This document shows, piece by piece, positions 43,713 through 52,388 of a stretch of 64,000 nt of DNA (positions are counted from its first letter, which is position 1; each line of letters opens with the position of its first letter). Source of the stretch: Pseudoteredinibacter isoporae_A (GTDB lineage: Bacteria; Pseudomonadota; Gammaproteobacteria; Pseudomonadales; Cellvibrionaceae). The notes under the pieces are model-generated. The model was not told the origin of the DNA and did not search any database. It saw nothing but the letters and a program-made list of their open reading frames with translations. The DNA is taken from contig NZ_BAABWJ010000001.1 of the NCBI RefSeq assembly GCF_040372805.1, positions 992,001 to 1,056,000 on the forward strand, read 5' to 3'. Made by a program: the position numbers and the translations under genes.

Positions 43713-46013
43713 ATGATGGCCAAGTCCGAGCAAGCCAATGAAGAATGGCACAGTACCGCCTGCAATCTGTGTTTTGTCAATTGTGGTATTCAACTCAAGT
43801 TAGGTGGCGACAATGAGCGTCAGATCCTCAAGGTGCGCGGTGACAAGGATCACCCAACCTCCCAGGGGTACATCTGCAATAAAGCGTCGCGACTCGACTA
43901 CTACCAAAACAGTCAGGCCAGAATCAGCAGTCCCATGCGTCGCACGGCTGATGGTCGCTATGAAGCCGTCGATTGGGATACGGCCATTGGCGAGATTGCC
44001 GGAAAGCTTCAAGCGATAAGGGATGAGCATGGCGGCGATAAAATCCTGTACTACGGAGGCGGTGGTCAGGGAAATCATCTGGGTGGCGCCTATGCGACCA
44101 GCCTGCGCAAAGCCCTCGGCATTCGTTACAAAAGCAGCGCGATCTCACAGGAAAAAACCGGCCTTTCCTGGGTGTTCAGCCGCATGATCGGTGGCCTGGT
44201 CCATCCAGAAGTGCATCATGCGAAGGTGGCCATGTTTGTGGGCAAAAACCCTTTCATGAGTAATGGTCTGGATCGGGCACGATTGTTCCTCAAAGAGATC
44301 AAAAAAGACCCTGAGCGTACTTTAATCGTGATAGACCCGCGGCGGAGTGAAACAGCGGACCACGCTGACATCCATCTGGCGGTGCGGCCAGGGCGTGATG
44401 CTTGGTGCCTGGGTGCCATACTGGCGCATATCGTTCAAAGTGATCTATTGCCCATGGACTGGCTGGCTGAGCATGCCAGTGGTTACGAAAAGGTGATTGA
44501 GCGTTTCAAGGCGATTGATGTTGATCGTTATGCCGAGTTTGCCGGAATCAGTCCGAGTCAGGTAAGAGATACCGCTGAAATTATTGCCAAGGCGGAATCT
44601 TTTGCATTGGAAGAGGATATCGGGGTGCAGATGGCACCACATTCAACCTTGGTTACCTACCTGAATTTCCTTTTGATGCTCATGAATGGCAACTACGGTA
44701 AGCCTGGTACCATGGGTATGTTTACTCAGTTGGCGGAAATGATTGCGGTCGATTACGGCCCGGTGGACGAAAACGGTTATGAGACAGAGCGTCGTACCCT
44801 TCCGGTCACTGGGGCGCCTATTGTCAGCGGCCTGTTTCCCGCCAACTATCTGACCGAAGAAATTCTCAACGAGGACCCGCGACGTCCACGTGCCCTGATT
44901 GTTGAAAGTTCCAATCCGGTACACTCATTGTCCGACGCCAAACGTATGCGCAAAGCTCTGCGTCACCTCGATTTCAGTTTGGCCATCGATGTGGTCATGA
45001 GTGAAACCGCTCTGGAATGCGATTATGTTCTGCCAGCATCCAGCCAATATGAAAAGTGGGAAGCCACGTTCTTTCCCAGAAACTTCCCGGCGAATATTTT
45101 CTATTTGCGTGAGCCCGTGCTTAAGCCGATGCCCAATACTCTGGGCGAGCCAGAAATGCATGCACGTTTGTTAGAAGCGTTGGCGGTGTTTGAAGACGGC
45201 GAGCTGGACAGTTTGAAGGCTGCTGCACAAACGGGTTTAGCCGCCTACCAAGGGGAATTGTTTACCCAAATGGGGAGCAATCGAAAGATCGCCAGTTATC
45301 TGCCTTATGTTCTTTACCGAACCCTTGGGCCAGCGTTGCCAGCAGGTCAGGAGGCCACCGCGGCGATCTGGGGCTTGTGCCAGATGTATGTGCTCAAGCA
45401 CAGTGCTGAAGCGGCGCGTGCAGGCTTCAGTGGACCAACGGCTGGGAGTGATTTGTTCCAGGCGCTGGTTGATAGCCCGACAGCCGTTGAAATTGGTGTT
45501 TCTACATATGAGGAAAGTTGGGCGCGTATTCCACATCCGGACAACAAGCTGCAAATGTTGATGGGGGAGTTGCTCGATGAGGTGGATGTGCTGGACAAAC
45601 TTGAGCCCTTACATAAAACCAGCGATGAATATCCTTTTGCACTGGTGGCGGGTGTTCGCCGTGCGTATACCGCCAATTGTAATATTCGCGATCCGCAATG
45701 GGCGAAGGGAAGAGCAGTGACCGCATTGACCATGCACCCCGAAGACGCTCAGCGTTTCGGCCTGGAAGAAGGCAAGCGGGTGTTGTTGGAGACTGAAACC
45801 GGACAAGCGGAAGTTGAGTTGGCGTATGATGAGCGCATGCACCTTGGTACCATTTCAGTGCCGAATGGCCAGGGCATGCGCTTTGTAAATGAAAACAATG
45901 AGTTGGAAGATACGGGTGTGTACGTGAATGAACTCACCAGCGTTTTTCATCGCGATCGATTCATTGGTACCCCTCTGCATAAATTTGTTCCTGCGAGAGT
46001 GAGCGCCTGTTGA
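43713..46013 (+). CDS. molybdopterin-dependent oxidoreductase with one [4Fe-4S] cluster
   Basis: A 766-residue protein of the DMSO-reductase/formate-dehydrogenase superfamily. An N-terminal iron-sulfur motif (CNLCFVNC, then a Cys in GYICNK) is followed by the Mo-bisPGD core (LSWVFSRMIGG, VIDPRRSETADHADIHLAVRPGRD) and the C-terminal molydopterin dinucleotide-binding domain (LTMHPEDAQRFGLEEG). No twin-arginine signal is present, so it is cytoplasmic. The ATGs at 43713/43716 follow an AAAGG ribosome site. No electron-transfer subunit is adjacent. The substrate is unknown. Confidence 0.9.
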   Translation: MMAKSEQANEEWHSTACNLCFVNCGIQLKLGGDNERQILKVRGDKDHPTSQGYICNKASRLDYYQNSQARISSPMRRTADGRYEAVDWDTAIGEIAGKLQAIRDEHGGDKILYYGGGGQGNHLGGAYATSLRKALGIRYKSSAISQEKTGLSWVFSRMIGGLVHPEVHHAKVAMFVGKNPFMSNGLDRARLFLKEIKKDPERTLIVIDPRRSETADHADIHLAVRPGRDAWCLGAILAHIVQSDLLPMDWLAEHASGYEKVIERFKAIDVDRYAEFAGISPSQVRDTAEIIAKAESFALEEDIGVQMAPHSTLVTYLNFLLMLMNGNYGKPGTMGMFTQLAEMIAVDYGPVDENGYETERRTLPVTGAPIVSGLFPANYLTEEILNEDPRRPRALIVESSNPVHSLSDAKRMRKALRHLDFSLAIDVVMSETALECDYVLPASSQYEKWEATFFPRNFPANIFYLREPVLKPMPNTLGEPEMHARLLEALAVFEDGELDSLKAAAQTGLAAYQGELFTQMGSNRKIASYLPYVLYRTLGPALPAGQEATAAIWGLCQMYVLKHSAEAARAGFSGPTAGSDLFQALVDSPTAVEIGVSTYEESWARIPHPDNKLQMLMGELLDEVDVLDKLEPLHKTSDEYPFALVAGVRRAYTANCNIRDPQWAKGRAVTALTMHPEDAQRFGLEEGKRVLLETETGQAEVELAYDERMHLGTISVPNGQGMRFVNENNELEDTGVYVNELTSVFHRDRFIGTPLHKFVPARVSAC

Positions 46014-46038
46014 TTCAGGCGCTATTTTTACTTTTTTT
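46002..46038 (+). terminator. intrinsic terminator overlapping the molybdopterin oxidoreductase stop codon
   Basis: Stem AGCGCCTG (46002-46009) with CAGGCGCT (46016-46023), 6-nt loop, then ATTTTTACTTTTTTT. The loop contains the TGA stop codon. Confidence 0.85.
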
Positions 46039-46095
46039 AAACTGTTCTCGATATTCCCTCGTCTAAATTTGCAATACCAAGATGAGGGAAGGATC

Positions 46096-47088
46096 GTGAA
46101 AAAAATAATCGCCATAGCCATAGCATTCAGTTCCATCAGTTTGGCCGCATGCGCCAATACCACCTCTACAGAAGCCGTTTCTCAAAGCGATGTTCGTTTT
46201 AATGCGCCTCGTATTGAACGCATGGCTGCCGGGAAAGACCTGCAATATAAATACTGGAACTCGGGAAAAGATGATTGTGACAGCCGTCTAATGAAAGAGT
46301 CAGTCTTGTCCAATTACGAGATTCACCAGTACGACAAAAGCAGTTACATCATTCGCCAAAACAAGTGCAGTAACCCCGAGTCTCCTATGATGTATTTATT
46401 GTTGGGCGAGCGCCAAAATGTGTTGTTGGATACCGGCGCCAAAAGCAATGACGGTGGTGAGGAATTGGCTCATATTGTTCAGAAGCTTATTCACCAGCAC
46501 GGAAACAGCAAAGCCTTATTAGTATTGCATAGCCATCATCACAGTGATCATACAGCCGGTGATGAGGTGTTCGCGTCGCTTGACAATACTCGGGTGGTCA
46601 ATGCGGATAAGCAATCGTTTGCCGACTTCCATAAAAATGACATAAGCACTATTGCGATGGGTGACCGTGCGCTAACGATTATCAAAACCCCGGGTCATCA
46701 GGAAGAAGCCATTGCGGTTTATGATTCCAAAACACAATGGCTGCTCACCGGCGACAGCTTCTACCCAGGCGTTTTGTACGTAAAGCATTGGCAAGACTAC
46801 AAAAGCAGTATTGCCAAACTTCACGCCTTCGCTGAAAAACATCCGGTGAGTTATATTCTGGGTTCCCATGTTGAAATGAGTAGCGACGCAGGAAAGGCTT
46901 ATGATATCGGCAGTGTATATCAGGCTCAGGAAGCGCCCATGACCATGACGGTTGATCAGTTGGCCGAGCTGCATCAGCAATTACAACGCACAGGTGAACA
47001 GCGTTTGGCGGGCAGTGCTTACATTGTTCAGCCTATGAATGGCTTACAGAAGTCCTTGAGTAATATTGTTCGCTGGGCGAAAAACTAA
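46096..47088 (+). CDS. metallo-beta-lactamase-fold lipoprotein
   Basis: A 330-residue hydrolase with a GTG start (GGAAGG ribosome site) and a lipoprotein signal with lipobox LAAC (Cys19), so it should face the periplasm. The MBL metal motif is HHHSDH within LHSHHHSDHTAGDE. Further His/Asp ligands are in KTPGHQEEA, TGDSFYP and GSHVEMS. It may hydrolyse an ester, thioester or lactam; the substrate is unknown. A second MBL-fold gene follows 247 bp downstream. Confidence 0.87.
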   Translation: MKKIIAIAIAFSSISLAACANTTSTEAVSQSDVRFNAPRIERMAAGKDLQYKYWNSGKDDCDSRLMKESVLSNYEIHQYDKSSYIIRQNKCSNPESPMMYLLLGERQNVLLDTGAKSNDGGEELAHIVQKLIHQHGNSKALLVLHSHHHSDHTAGDEVFASLDNTRVVNADKQSFADFHKNDISTIAMGDRALTIIKTPGHQEEAIAVYDSKTQWLLTGDSFYPGVLYVKHWQDYKSSIAKLHAFAEKHPVSYILGSHVEMSSDAGKAYDIGSVYQAQEAPMTMTVDQLAELHQQLQRTGEQRLAGSAYIVQPMNGLQKSLSNIVRWAKN

Positions 47089-47335
47089 GTGTTGGTTTTC
47101 TTCATTCCACTTTATGTTTTGCCTTTTACGAGGAAGCTTGTTTCGGGGCTGGGTCCAACATCTGTGTTAAAGGTCTATGTTTAGAGTCTGGATTCCATAC
47201 TCGGAAGTAAGACCTGCAGGTTCGACCGATGAAGGGCGTGTAGAGAATCGTTAAGTTAACACTCTCTTACTTGTACAAATATCGTTCCACGCTTACAGTG
47301 CCGGCTGAACTCCGGCTCTGTAAGATTTGCGTAGC

Positions 47336-48541
47336 ATGTTAAAAGCTCTATCAACAACCCTTAAGTACTTCCTGATTGCATTCGTTGCCGTGCTTGTCGC
47401 TGTTTATATTTCTGCCTGCAGCTCCTTTGGCAAATTACCCGATTTAAGTGATGACAAGGTTACCGAGAAATTTGAACGGTCACCGCAATGGGACGGACAG
47501 TATTTCAAGAATACCCTGGCTCAGGAACCGGTGGATCGTTGGAAAGCTGCACGTGCTTTTTTCCTGGCCTCCAATCCCAATACTGAACCTGATCCAGCCT
47601 TGGAAGTGGATGCGACGGATGCCAATATTTATGCACAAGCACCGGCCAGCGGTTTGCGCGTGACTTGGTTGGGGCATTCTATTTTATTGTTGGAAATTGA
47701 TGACAAACGTATATTGATTGATCCTGTTTGGTCTGAGCGTGCTTCGCCATTCAGCTTTATGGGGGCCAAGCGCTTTTATCCTTCACCGTTGGCTTTTGAG
47801 GATCTTCCCGACATTGATGCTGTTCTAATATCCCACGATCACTATGATCATTTGGATATGGAAACAGTGAAGCGATTGAAAGAGCAAGATTTGAACTGGT
47901 ATGTTCCTCTCGGTGTCGGATCCCATTTGCGTTACTGGGGAGTGAATGAGGACAAAATTTATGAGATGGATTGGTGGCAGCAACAAACATTGGGCGACGT
48001 GACCATCAGTTCGATACCCAGCCGCCACAGCTCTGGTCGTACCTTGTCTGGCCGTGAACATAAGAAAACTTTATGGTCGGGTTGGGCGATTAACGGACCA
48101 GAGCACAGCGTAGTGTATTCCGGTGATACATCCATGCATCCGGATTTTGCTGAAGTAGGCAAACGTCTTGGGCCCTTCGATTTATCCATTATTGAAATCG
48201 GTGCTTATAACCCGCTCTGGCGAGACAATCATCTTGGCCCCGAGCAGGCTTTTATTGCTCATCAATTACTGCAGGCGAAGGCCATGTTGCCGGTTCATTG
48301 GGCGGGATTTAATCTCTCTCGCCACGCCTGGACTGCGCCGATTGAGCGTCTTCTGATGGCTGCCGACGAATCGAATTCCGACAGTCGCATTATTATTCCT
48401 AAACCGGGTCAGGCTTTTGAACCCAGTCAGCCACCCGAGAATCAACGTTGGTGGCCAAGTATTCCATGGGATGGGGTGGAAACAGAGCCTGTGTGGTCAA
48501 GTAAAGTTGATGACCTATTGGAAGCCTATCGCAAACGGTAG
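47336..48541 (+). CDS. metallo-beta-lactamase-fold protein, UlaG/NAPE-PLD type
   Basis: A 401-residue protein. An N-terminal hydrophobic segment ends in ISAC, a probable lipobox. The MBL domain contains TWLGHSILLLEID, the metal motif HDHYDHLD, PSRHSSGRT, YSGDTS and LPVHWAGFNL, the pattern of NAPE-phospholipase D/UlaG-like phosphodiesterases. An action on membrane phospholipids or lactones is possible. The ATG at 47336 is preferred over a TTG at 47327. It ends with a bidirectional terminator. Confidence 0.87.
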   Translation: MLKALSTTLKYFLIAFVAVLVAVYISACSSFGKLPDLSDDKVTEKFERSPQWDGQYFKNTLAQEPVDRWKAARAFFLASNPNTEPDPALEVDATDANIYAQAPASGLRVTWLGHSILLLEIDDKRILIDPVWSERASPFSFMGAKRFYPSPLAFEDLPDIDAVLISHDHYDHLDMETVKRLKEQDLNWYVPLGVGSHLRYWGVNEDKIYEMDWWQQQTLGDVTISSIPSRHSSGRTLSGREHKKTLWSGWAINGPEHSVVYSGDTSMHPDFAEVGKRLGPFDLSIIEIGAYNPLWRDNHLGPEQAFIAHQLLQAKAMLPVHWAGFNLSRHAWTAPIERLLMAADESNSDSRIIIPKPGQAFEPSQPPENQRWWPSIPWDGVETEPVWSSKVDDLLEAYRKR

Positions 48542-48545
48542 CAAT

Positions 48546-48571
48546 AAAAGCCCCTCGCAAGGGGCTTTTTT
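48546..48571. terminator. bidirectional intrinsic terminator
   Basis: AAAAGCCCC (48546-48554) pairs with GGGGCTTTT (48561-48569) around TCGCAA, with T after it on the plus strand and on the minus strand. It lies between convergent genes and can end both. Confidence 0.9.
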
Positions 48572-48586
48572 ATGCTTGGGTAATAT

Positions 48587-48781
48587 TTAAGATTCTGCGG
48601 GCTTGGCCAGATCCATCGCTTCATTTAACAGTGCTGTATCACCAATATGATTGGCAAGTAAAAGAATCAATTTGGCATTCATCATGTGCACGTCGTCTTC
48701 ACTCAAATCCCGTTGCATATCAATAAGGCGATTATAGAAATGGTCAGGGTTGGGAATATTGGCAGTGACAATCAAACTCAT
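48587..48781 (-). CDS. DUF2783 family small protein
   Basis: A 64-residue protein starting MSLIVTANIPNPDHFYNRL with a GAGGAG ribosome site. The body is one or two amphipathic helices (DVHMMNAKLILLLANHIGD). It matches small DUF2783 proteins, which are encoded directly after FAD monooxygenases as here (11-bp gap). It probably acts as an accessory or stabilising subunit of the flavoenzyme, which is an inference from linkage. Confidence 0.75.
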   Translation of the reverse strand: MSLIVTANIPNPDHFYNRLIDMQRDLSEDDVHMMNAKLILLLANHIGDTALLNEAMDLAKPAES

Positions 48782-48792
48782 GATGGCTCTCC

Positions 48793-50403
48793 TCAATGCT
48801 GACAACAGGCTTTGGCGATGGCTGCTTTGATTTTAATTTCATCAAAGCTGCGCCAGCGGGCGGCAATGTGTTGGTCTGGTCGAATCAGGTAGATGGCCCC
48901 TTGCTCGCCATCGTAGCGTTGAGAGACCAAACCTTCGCTATCGTCAAAGTCTTGGCCGAGACGCAGTACCTTGGCGTGAACACCACCCTGTTCGACAGAA
49001 TGGGCGGTGTCATTATTGATGACGAGCAACGTGAATTCACCTCCAAGCGTCGGCAGTAACCAGCTATTGTTGCCCTCGATCTGAATTGGTGCATCCGCGC
49101 AGTTGGTTCCCGGCCGCATGTTGCCGGCAAACGAGTCTTCGTCTTCAGTGTTTAAACTGGAATGAAGGTAAGGCGTTGGGGTTGACAGCCGTCCGCTGTT
49201 TACCAGTGGGCGAGCAAACTCGTGTTGTTCAGCCAGTTGCAACACCGCGTCGCGAAAGACACGGCTGCTTTTGCTTTTAGGGGTAATGAAATCGGTAGAG
49301 CGAGTTGAATTCATTAAATTGTCGTCGGCCGCAAATACACGTTCTTCGCTGTAGCTTTCCACAAGTTCGGCAGGTGCTTTACCGTCGAGGTTCAGTTTCA
49401 GTTTCCAGCCGAGATTGTCGATGTCTTGAACACCAGTGTTTGCGCCACGAGCGCCAAAGGGGGAAACCTGATGGGCGGAATCGCCGGCAAACAGTACGCG
49501 ACCATAACGGAATTTATCCATTCGGCGACAGGCAAATTGATACACCGATACCCACTCCAATTCAAATTCACACTCTTCTCCGAGCATTTGTTTTAGGAGG
49601 GGGATGACATTTTCAGGTTTTTTGGCTTCTTCTGGGTCTGCATCCCAACCCAGTTGAAAGTCGATGCGCCACACATCGTCAGATTGTTTGTGCAATAGAG
49701 CAGACTGATTTTTGTGGAAAACCGGATCGAACCAAAACCAGCGTTCGGTGGGGAAGTCGTTTTTCATGACGACGTCGGCAATCAAAAAACGATCCTGAAA
49801 AAACTGCCCGCTGAATTCACCGTCCAGCATATTGCGTGTATCGCTGTTGGCGCCATCGCAGGCAATAACCCATTGAGCTTCCATGGTAAACACCCCGTCA
49901 GGGGTTTCAACGACGAGCGTAGCGAACTCGTCATTTTGGGAGAGGCTGAGTAGTTTGTGTTTCCAGCGCAGATCGATCCGTTCCTGGCGTTCGCACTCGG
50001 CGACCATGTACTCCTCCAGATAATACTGTTGGAGATTGATCATCGCGGGCATCTTGTGCCCTTCTTCAGGCAGTAAATCGAACTGGTATGCCAGCTTTTC
50101 CTTGAAAAAAACCTTGCCAATTTTCCAGCTGATGCCTTTCTCAAGCATTGGTGCTGCAACGCCGAGGCGGTCCCAGATTTCCAGTGGGCGTTTGGCGTAG
50201 CACACTGCCCGGGAGCCGATGCTCACCGTATTGTTATCGTCGAGTACGATGACTGGAATCCCCTGAGCGGCGCATTCCAGTGCGGCAGTGAGGCCAATCG
50301 GGCCCGCGCCAATGATGACCACCGGATGACGTTTGACGTCTCCCGATGCTTGCTCGGGCGATTGCTGATATTTAAATTCCGGATAACTGTAGGTATTTAA
50401 CAT
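48793..50403 (-). CDS. FAD-dependent aromatic-type monooxygenase (MhpA/PheA-like)
   Basis: A 536-residue group A flavoprotein hydroxylase. The FAD motifs are IIGAGPIGLTAALECA near residue 30, the conserved Arg in GSRAVCYAKRPLEIWDRLG and the GD motif FAGDSAHQVSPFGARGANTGVQD, which closes the flavin site. Relatives hydroxylate phenolic acids using NAD(P)H and O2. Gene order VOC dioxygenase-like, monooxygenase, DUF2783 suggests an aromatic or heteroaromatic breakdown step. The substrate is unknown. Confidence 0.88.
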   Translation of the reverse strand: MLNTYSYPEFKYQQSPEQASGDVKRHPVVIIGAGPIGLTAALECAAQGIPVIVLDDNNTVSIGSRAVCYAKRPLEIWDRLGVAAPMLEKGISWKIGKVFFKEKLAYQFDLLPEEGHKMPAMINLQQYYLEEYMVAECERQERIDLRWKHKLLSLSQNDEFATLVVETPDGVFTMEAQWVIACDGANSDTRNMLDGEFSGQFFQDRFLIADVVMKNDFPTERWFWFDPVFHKNQSALLHKQSDDVWRIDFQLGWDADPEEAKKPENVIPLLKQMLGEECEFELEWVSVYQFACRRMDKFRYGRVLFAGDSAHQVSPFGARGANTGVQDIDNLGWKLKLNLDGKAPAELVESYSEERVFAADDNLMNSTRSTDFITPKSKSSRVFRDAVLQLAEQHEFARPLVNSGRLSTPTPYLHSSLNTEDEDSFAGNMRPGTNCADAPIQIEGNNSWLLPTLGGEFTLLVINNDTAHSVEQGGVHAKVLRLGQDFDDSEGLVSQRYDGEQGAIYLIRPDQHIAARWRSFDEIKIKAAIAKACCQH

Positions 50404-50441
50404 AGGTTTTGCCTCCCAATCTCACTCATCCTGTCTCTGTT

Positions 50442-50981
50442 TTATTCGCCTGAGAATTCATCGCTGTGTAACCAGGCCGCTTGTTTCACGGTGGTTTTCT
50501 TCTGGCTCCACTCTTCCAGCATTTCTGGGGCGATGTGATTCAGCTCTTCGATTTGTCCCGGCTTGTCGGTGCGTACTGTCAACTCAAGACGATGGCCACT
50601 TGGGTCGAAAAAGTAGATGGATTTGATGATTTCGTGGTTGGTTGGGCCAAGAACTTCAATACCTTTTGCTTCAAGTTCACCCTTGGCCGCCATCAATTCT
50701 TCTTCGCTCTCCAGCTCAAAGGCGATGTGTTGTACCCACTCTGGTGTGTTTGGGTCGCGCCCCATCGGAGGTGAATTGGGGATTTCGAAGAAGGCCAGAA
50801 TGTTGCCGTTGCCGGCATCCATAAAGAGGTGCATATACGGATCAGGTTCTTTGGTCGAAGGCACTTTGTCCTCGGAGATAGCCAGAATAAAGTCCATATT
50901 GAGAACATCTCGATAAAACTCGACCGTCTCTTTGGCGTCCTTGCAACGATAGGCTACATGATGGATTTGCTTGATGTTCAT
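50442..50981 (-). CDS. VOC-superfamily protein (glyoxalase/extradiol dioxygenase fold)
   Basis: A 179-residue protein with two beta-alpha-beta-beta-beta modules: IHHVAYRCKDAKETVEFYRDVL with a metal His at the start, then VQHIAFELES and FFDPSGHRLELT with His and Glu ligands. This fits a metal-dependent dioxygenase, isomerase or glyoxalase. It is the first gene of a three-gene minus-strand operon with the monooxygenase 38 bp downstream, so it probably acts on the same compound. Confidence 0.85.
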   Translation of the reverse strand: MNIKQIHHVAYRCKDAKETVEFYRDVLNMDFILAISEDKVPSTKEPDPYMHLFMDAGNGNILAFFEIPNSPPMGRDPNTPEWVQHIAFELESEEELMAAKGELEAKGIEVLGPTNHEIIKSIYFFDPSGHRLELTVRTDKPGQIEELNHIAPEMLEEWSQKKTTVKQAAWLHSDEFSGE

Positions 50982-51144
50982 ACTACCCCCACTGGTGTTA
51001 TTAGCATTCCAAAACAGGCTTTATGCTGTTCATAATGTTCTTATATGAAACTAATGTAAAGTGGTTTTTGAATGTTTAGTGAGCGCTTGTGTAGTGGGAG
51101 TAGATTTTTTCTTTCAGTTTATTTAGCTATTTCAATGACTTAAT

Positions 51145-51181
51145 GAAAATATTTCCATGCAGCAAGCATGGAAATATTTTC
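51145..51181 (-). terminator. long perfect hairpin after the mutarotase gene
   Basis: A 16-bp perfect inverted repeat (51145-51160 with 51166-51181, 5-nt loop) lies 15 bp beyond the minus-strand mutarotase stop. Its 3' arm on the minus strand ends in ATATTTTC, giving a U-rich end. It can terminate mutarotase transcription and insulate the VOC operon. Confidence 0.7.
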
Positions 51182-51196
51182 TCATATGAGATTAGT

Positions 51197-52075
51197 TTAT
51201 TTCTTGTTTGGGGTGCATTCGATGGTGGTGCCGATGCTGAAATTTTCACCAGCATGCAATGTCACTGAATCATATTCTTCGGTATTGGCTGCTTCGATGC
51301 AGATAAATTTCGACAGCTCAGACGGCTCGATATCGGTCAGCGAGGTGTTGGGTCCAGGGTTCCAGATTACGGTTGATTTGCTGCTCTCTTTAGCGATTCG
51401 CAACCGGCGATCGAGTCCTTTATCGGAAAGCTGGGTGTCGCCCTGATGTTGATAGATGCGGTCCATGGCCAATGCCCAGGAATGCGCCTGGCGACGGGCA
51501 TAACGTTGTTCAAGCTTATCGTAAAACTCGGCGTTTTCAGGGCCTTGTATATCGATGTTGCGGGTATCGGATAGTTGCAGATAGCTGTGCAGCGCTTGGG
51601 TCACGGTGACGATCCCCTGTCCTGTGTTTTCTGTACGGAGATGCACTTGAAGCCGTTGTGGGCTGGCGCTGATGCGGAGTTGCAGGAGGATATTCTCCAT
51701 TAGCGATGGGGCGTCGAGAACCCATTCGCTTTGCTCGGTCTGATGGCTTTCTCCGGTCAGTGACCACTTGGCGGTGCGTGCCAGTCCGTGGCTGGGTTGA
51801 TCTGCCCGCTCGGGGTGGCTGCCAAACCAGGGCCAGCATAATGGAATGCCGCCACGTATGGCTTTTCCAGGTCCGGCACTCTGTGCGCTGAGCCAAAGTA
51901 CAGGCTGCGAGCCCCGGGGTTGATAGTGCAGGATTTGGGCACCTTGCTCAGCTATCGCCAGTGTTCCCCAGGGTTGCTTGAATAGAAACACCTTGTAACC
52001 GCGCCAGATCACGGTGCATCGGCTGCTGTCCATGGTGTCAAAGTAATCCAATAAGGGGTGGTGCACAGTGCTCAT
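51197..52075 (-). CDS. D-hexose-6-phosphate mutarotase (YeaD-like aldose 1-epimerase)
   Basis: Interconverts alpha- and beta-glucose 6-phosphate; the beta form is the substrate of Zwf. The 292-residue galactose-mutarotase-fold protein shows QPRGSQPVLWLS, IRGGIPLCWPWFG, a catalytic His region in TQALHSYLQL, and the catalytic Glu region KFICIEAAN. It is divergent from edd across a region with HexR-like sites, so it probably shares HexR control and supports the ED pathway. Confidence 0.9.
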   Translation of the reverse strand: MSTVHHPLLDYFDTMDSSRCTVIWRGYKVFLFKQPWGTLAIAEQGAQILHYQPRGSQPVLWLSAQSAGPGKAIRGGIPLCWPWFGSHPERADQPSHGLARTAKWSLTGESHQTEQSEWVLDAPSLMENILLQLRISASPQRLQVHLRTENTGQGIVTVTQALHSYLQLSDTRNIDIQGPENAEFYDKLEQRYARRQAHSWALAMDRIYQHQGDTQLSDKGLDRRLRIAKESSKSTVIWNPGPNTSLTDIEPSELSKFICIEAANTEEYDSVTLHAGENFSIGTTIECTPNKK

Positions 52076-52159
52076 AGAGTCTCGATAATCCTGGTGTGGC
52101 TTCCTAATGTCATTGAATTACATCTATGGGGAGAAGCTTTGTGGTATGGCGATGATTAA

Positions 52160-52174
52160 TTTAATTTAATTACT
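52160..52174. promoter_or_regulatory. HexR-like operator 1 upstream of edd
   Basis: TTTAATTTAATTACT differs from the HexR palindrome TGTAATTTAATTACA at two positions. Confidence 0.55.
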
Positions 52175-52200
52175 TGTTTTGTGTCAAACATTGTGTATTA

Positions 52201-52215
52201 TTTAATTTAGTTACA
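52201..52215. promoter_or_regulatory. HexR-like operator 2 upstream of edd
   Basis: TTTAATTTAGTTACA differs from TGTAATTTAATTACA at two positions. Its centre is 41 bp (about four helical turns) from the centre of operator 1. Confidence 0.6.
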
Positions 52216-52277
52216 CGGGTGTCACGTGTAACTGTCAGCTTTTAATGGATTGAGTCTCGTTTCAAGTATTATCCATG

Positions 52278-52304
52278 GCCCCCGCAGTATGGGGGCATCT
52301 TTTT
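52278..52304 (+). terminator. terminator-like hairpin in the edd 5' leader
   Basis: GCCCCC (52278-52283) pairs with GGGGGC (52291-52296), 7-nt loop, followed by ATCTTTTT. It lies 85 bp before the edd start and downstream of the HexR sites, with no upstream plus-strand gene to end. The GGGGG arm could instead pair with CCCCC at 52333-52337, an alternative fold as in attenuators. Confidence 0.55.
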
Positions 52305-52388
52305 GCCCGAGATCCCGTTAAGCTTTCTGGAACCCCCAGATTCCCGATAAGAAGGAATCCTCTGTTACTGCCAAGGTAATAAGAATTT

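Larger units (their letters stand above)
52076..52388. other. 313-bp regulatory region between mutarotase and edd
   Basis: No gene lies here. It contains two HexR-like sites (52160-52174 and 52201-52215) and, in the edd leader, a terminator hairpin (52278-52304). The -10/-35 boxes could not be fixed with confidence; the region is AT-rich around the HexR sites, consistent with divergent promoters. Confidence 0.65.

Noticed and set aside
43424..43780. Upstream extension of the methyltransferase frame to about 364 residues
   Set aside because: The added sequence has no domain character, overlaps the divergent molybdopterin-gene promoter, and the ATG at 43423 has a good GGAG ribosome site.
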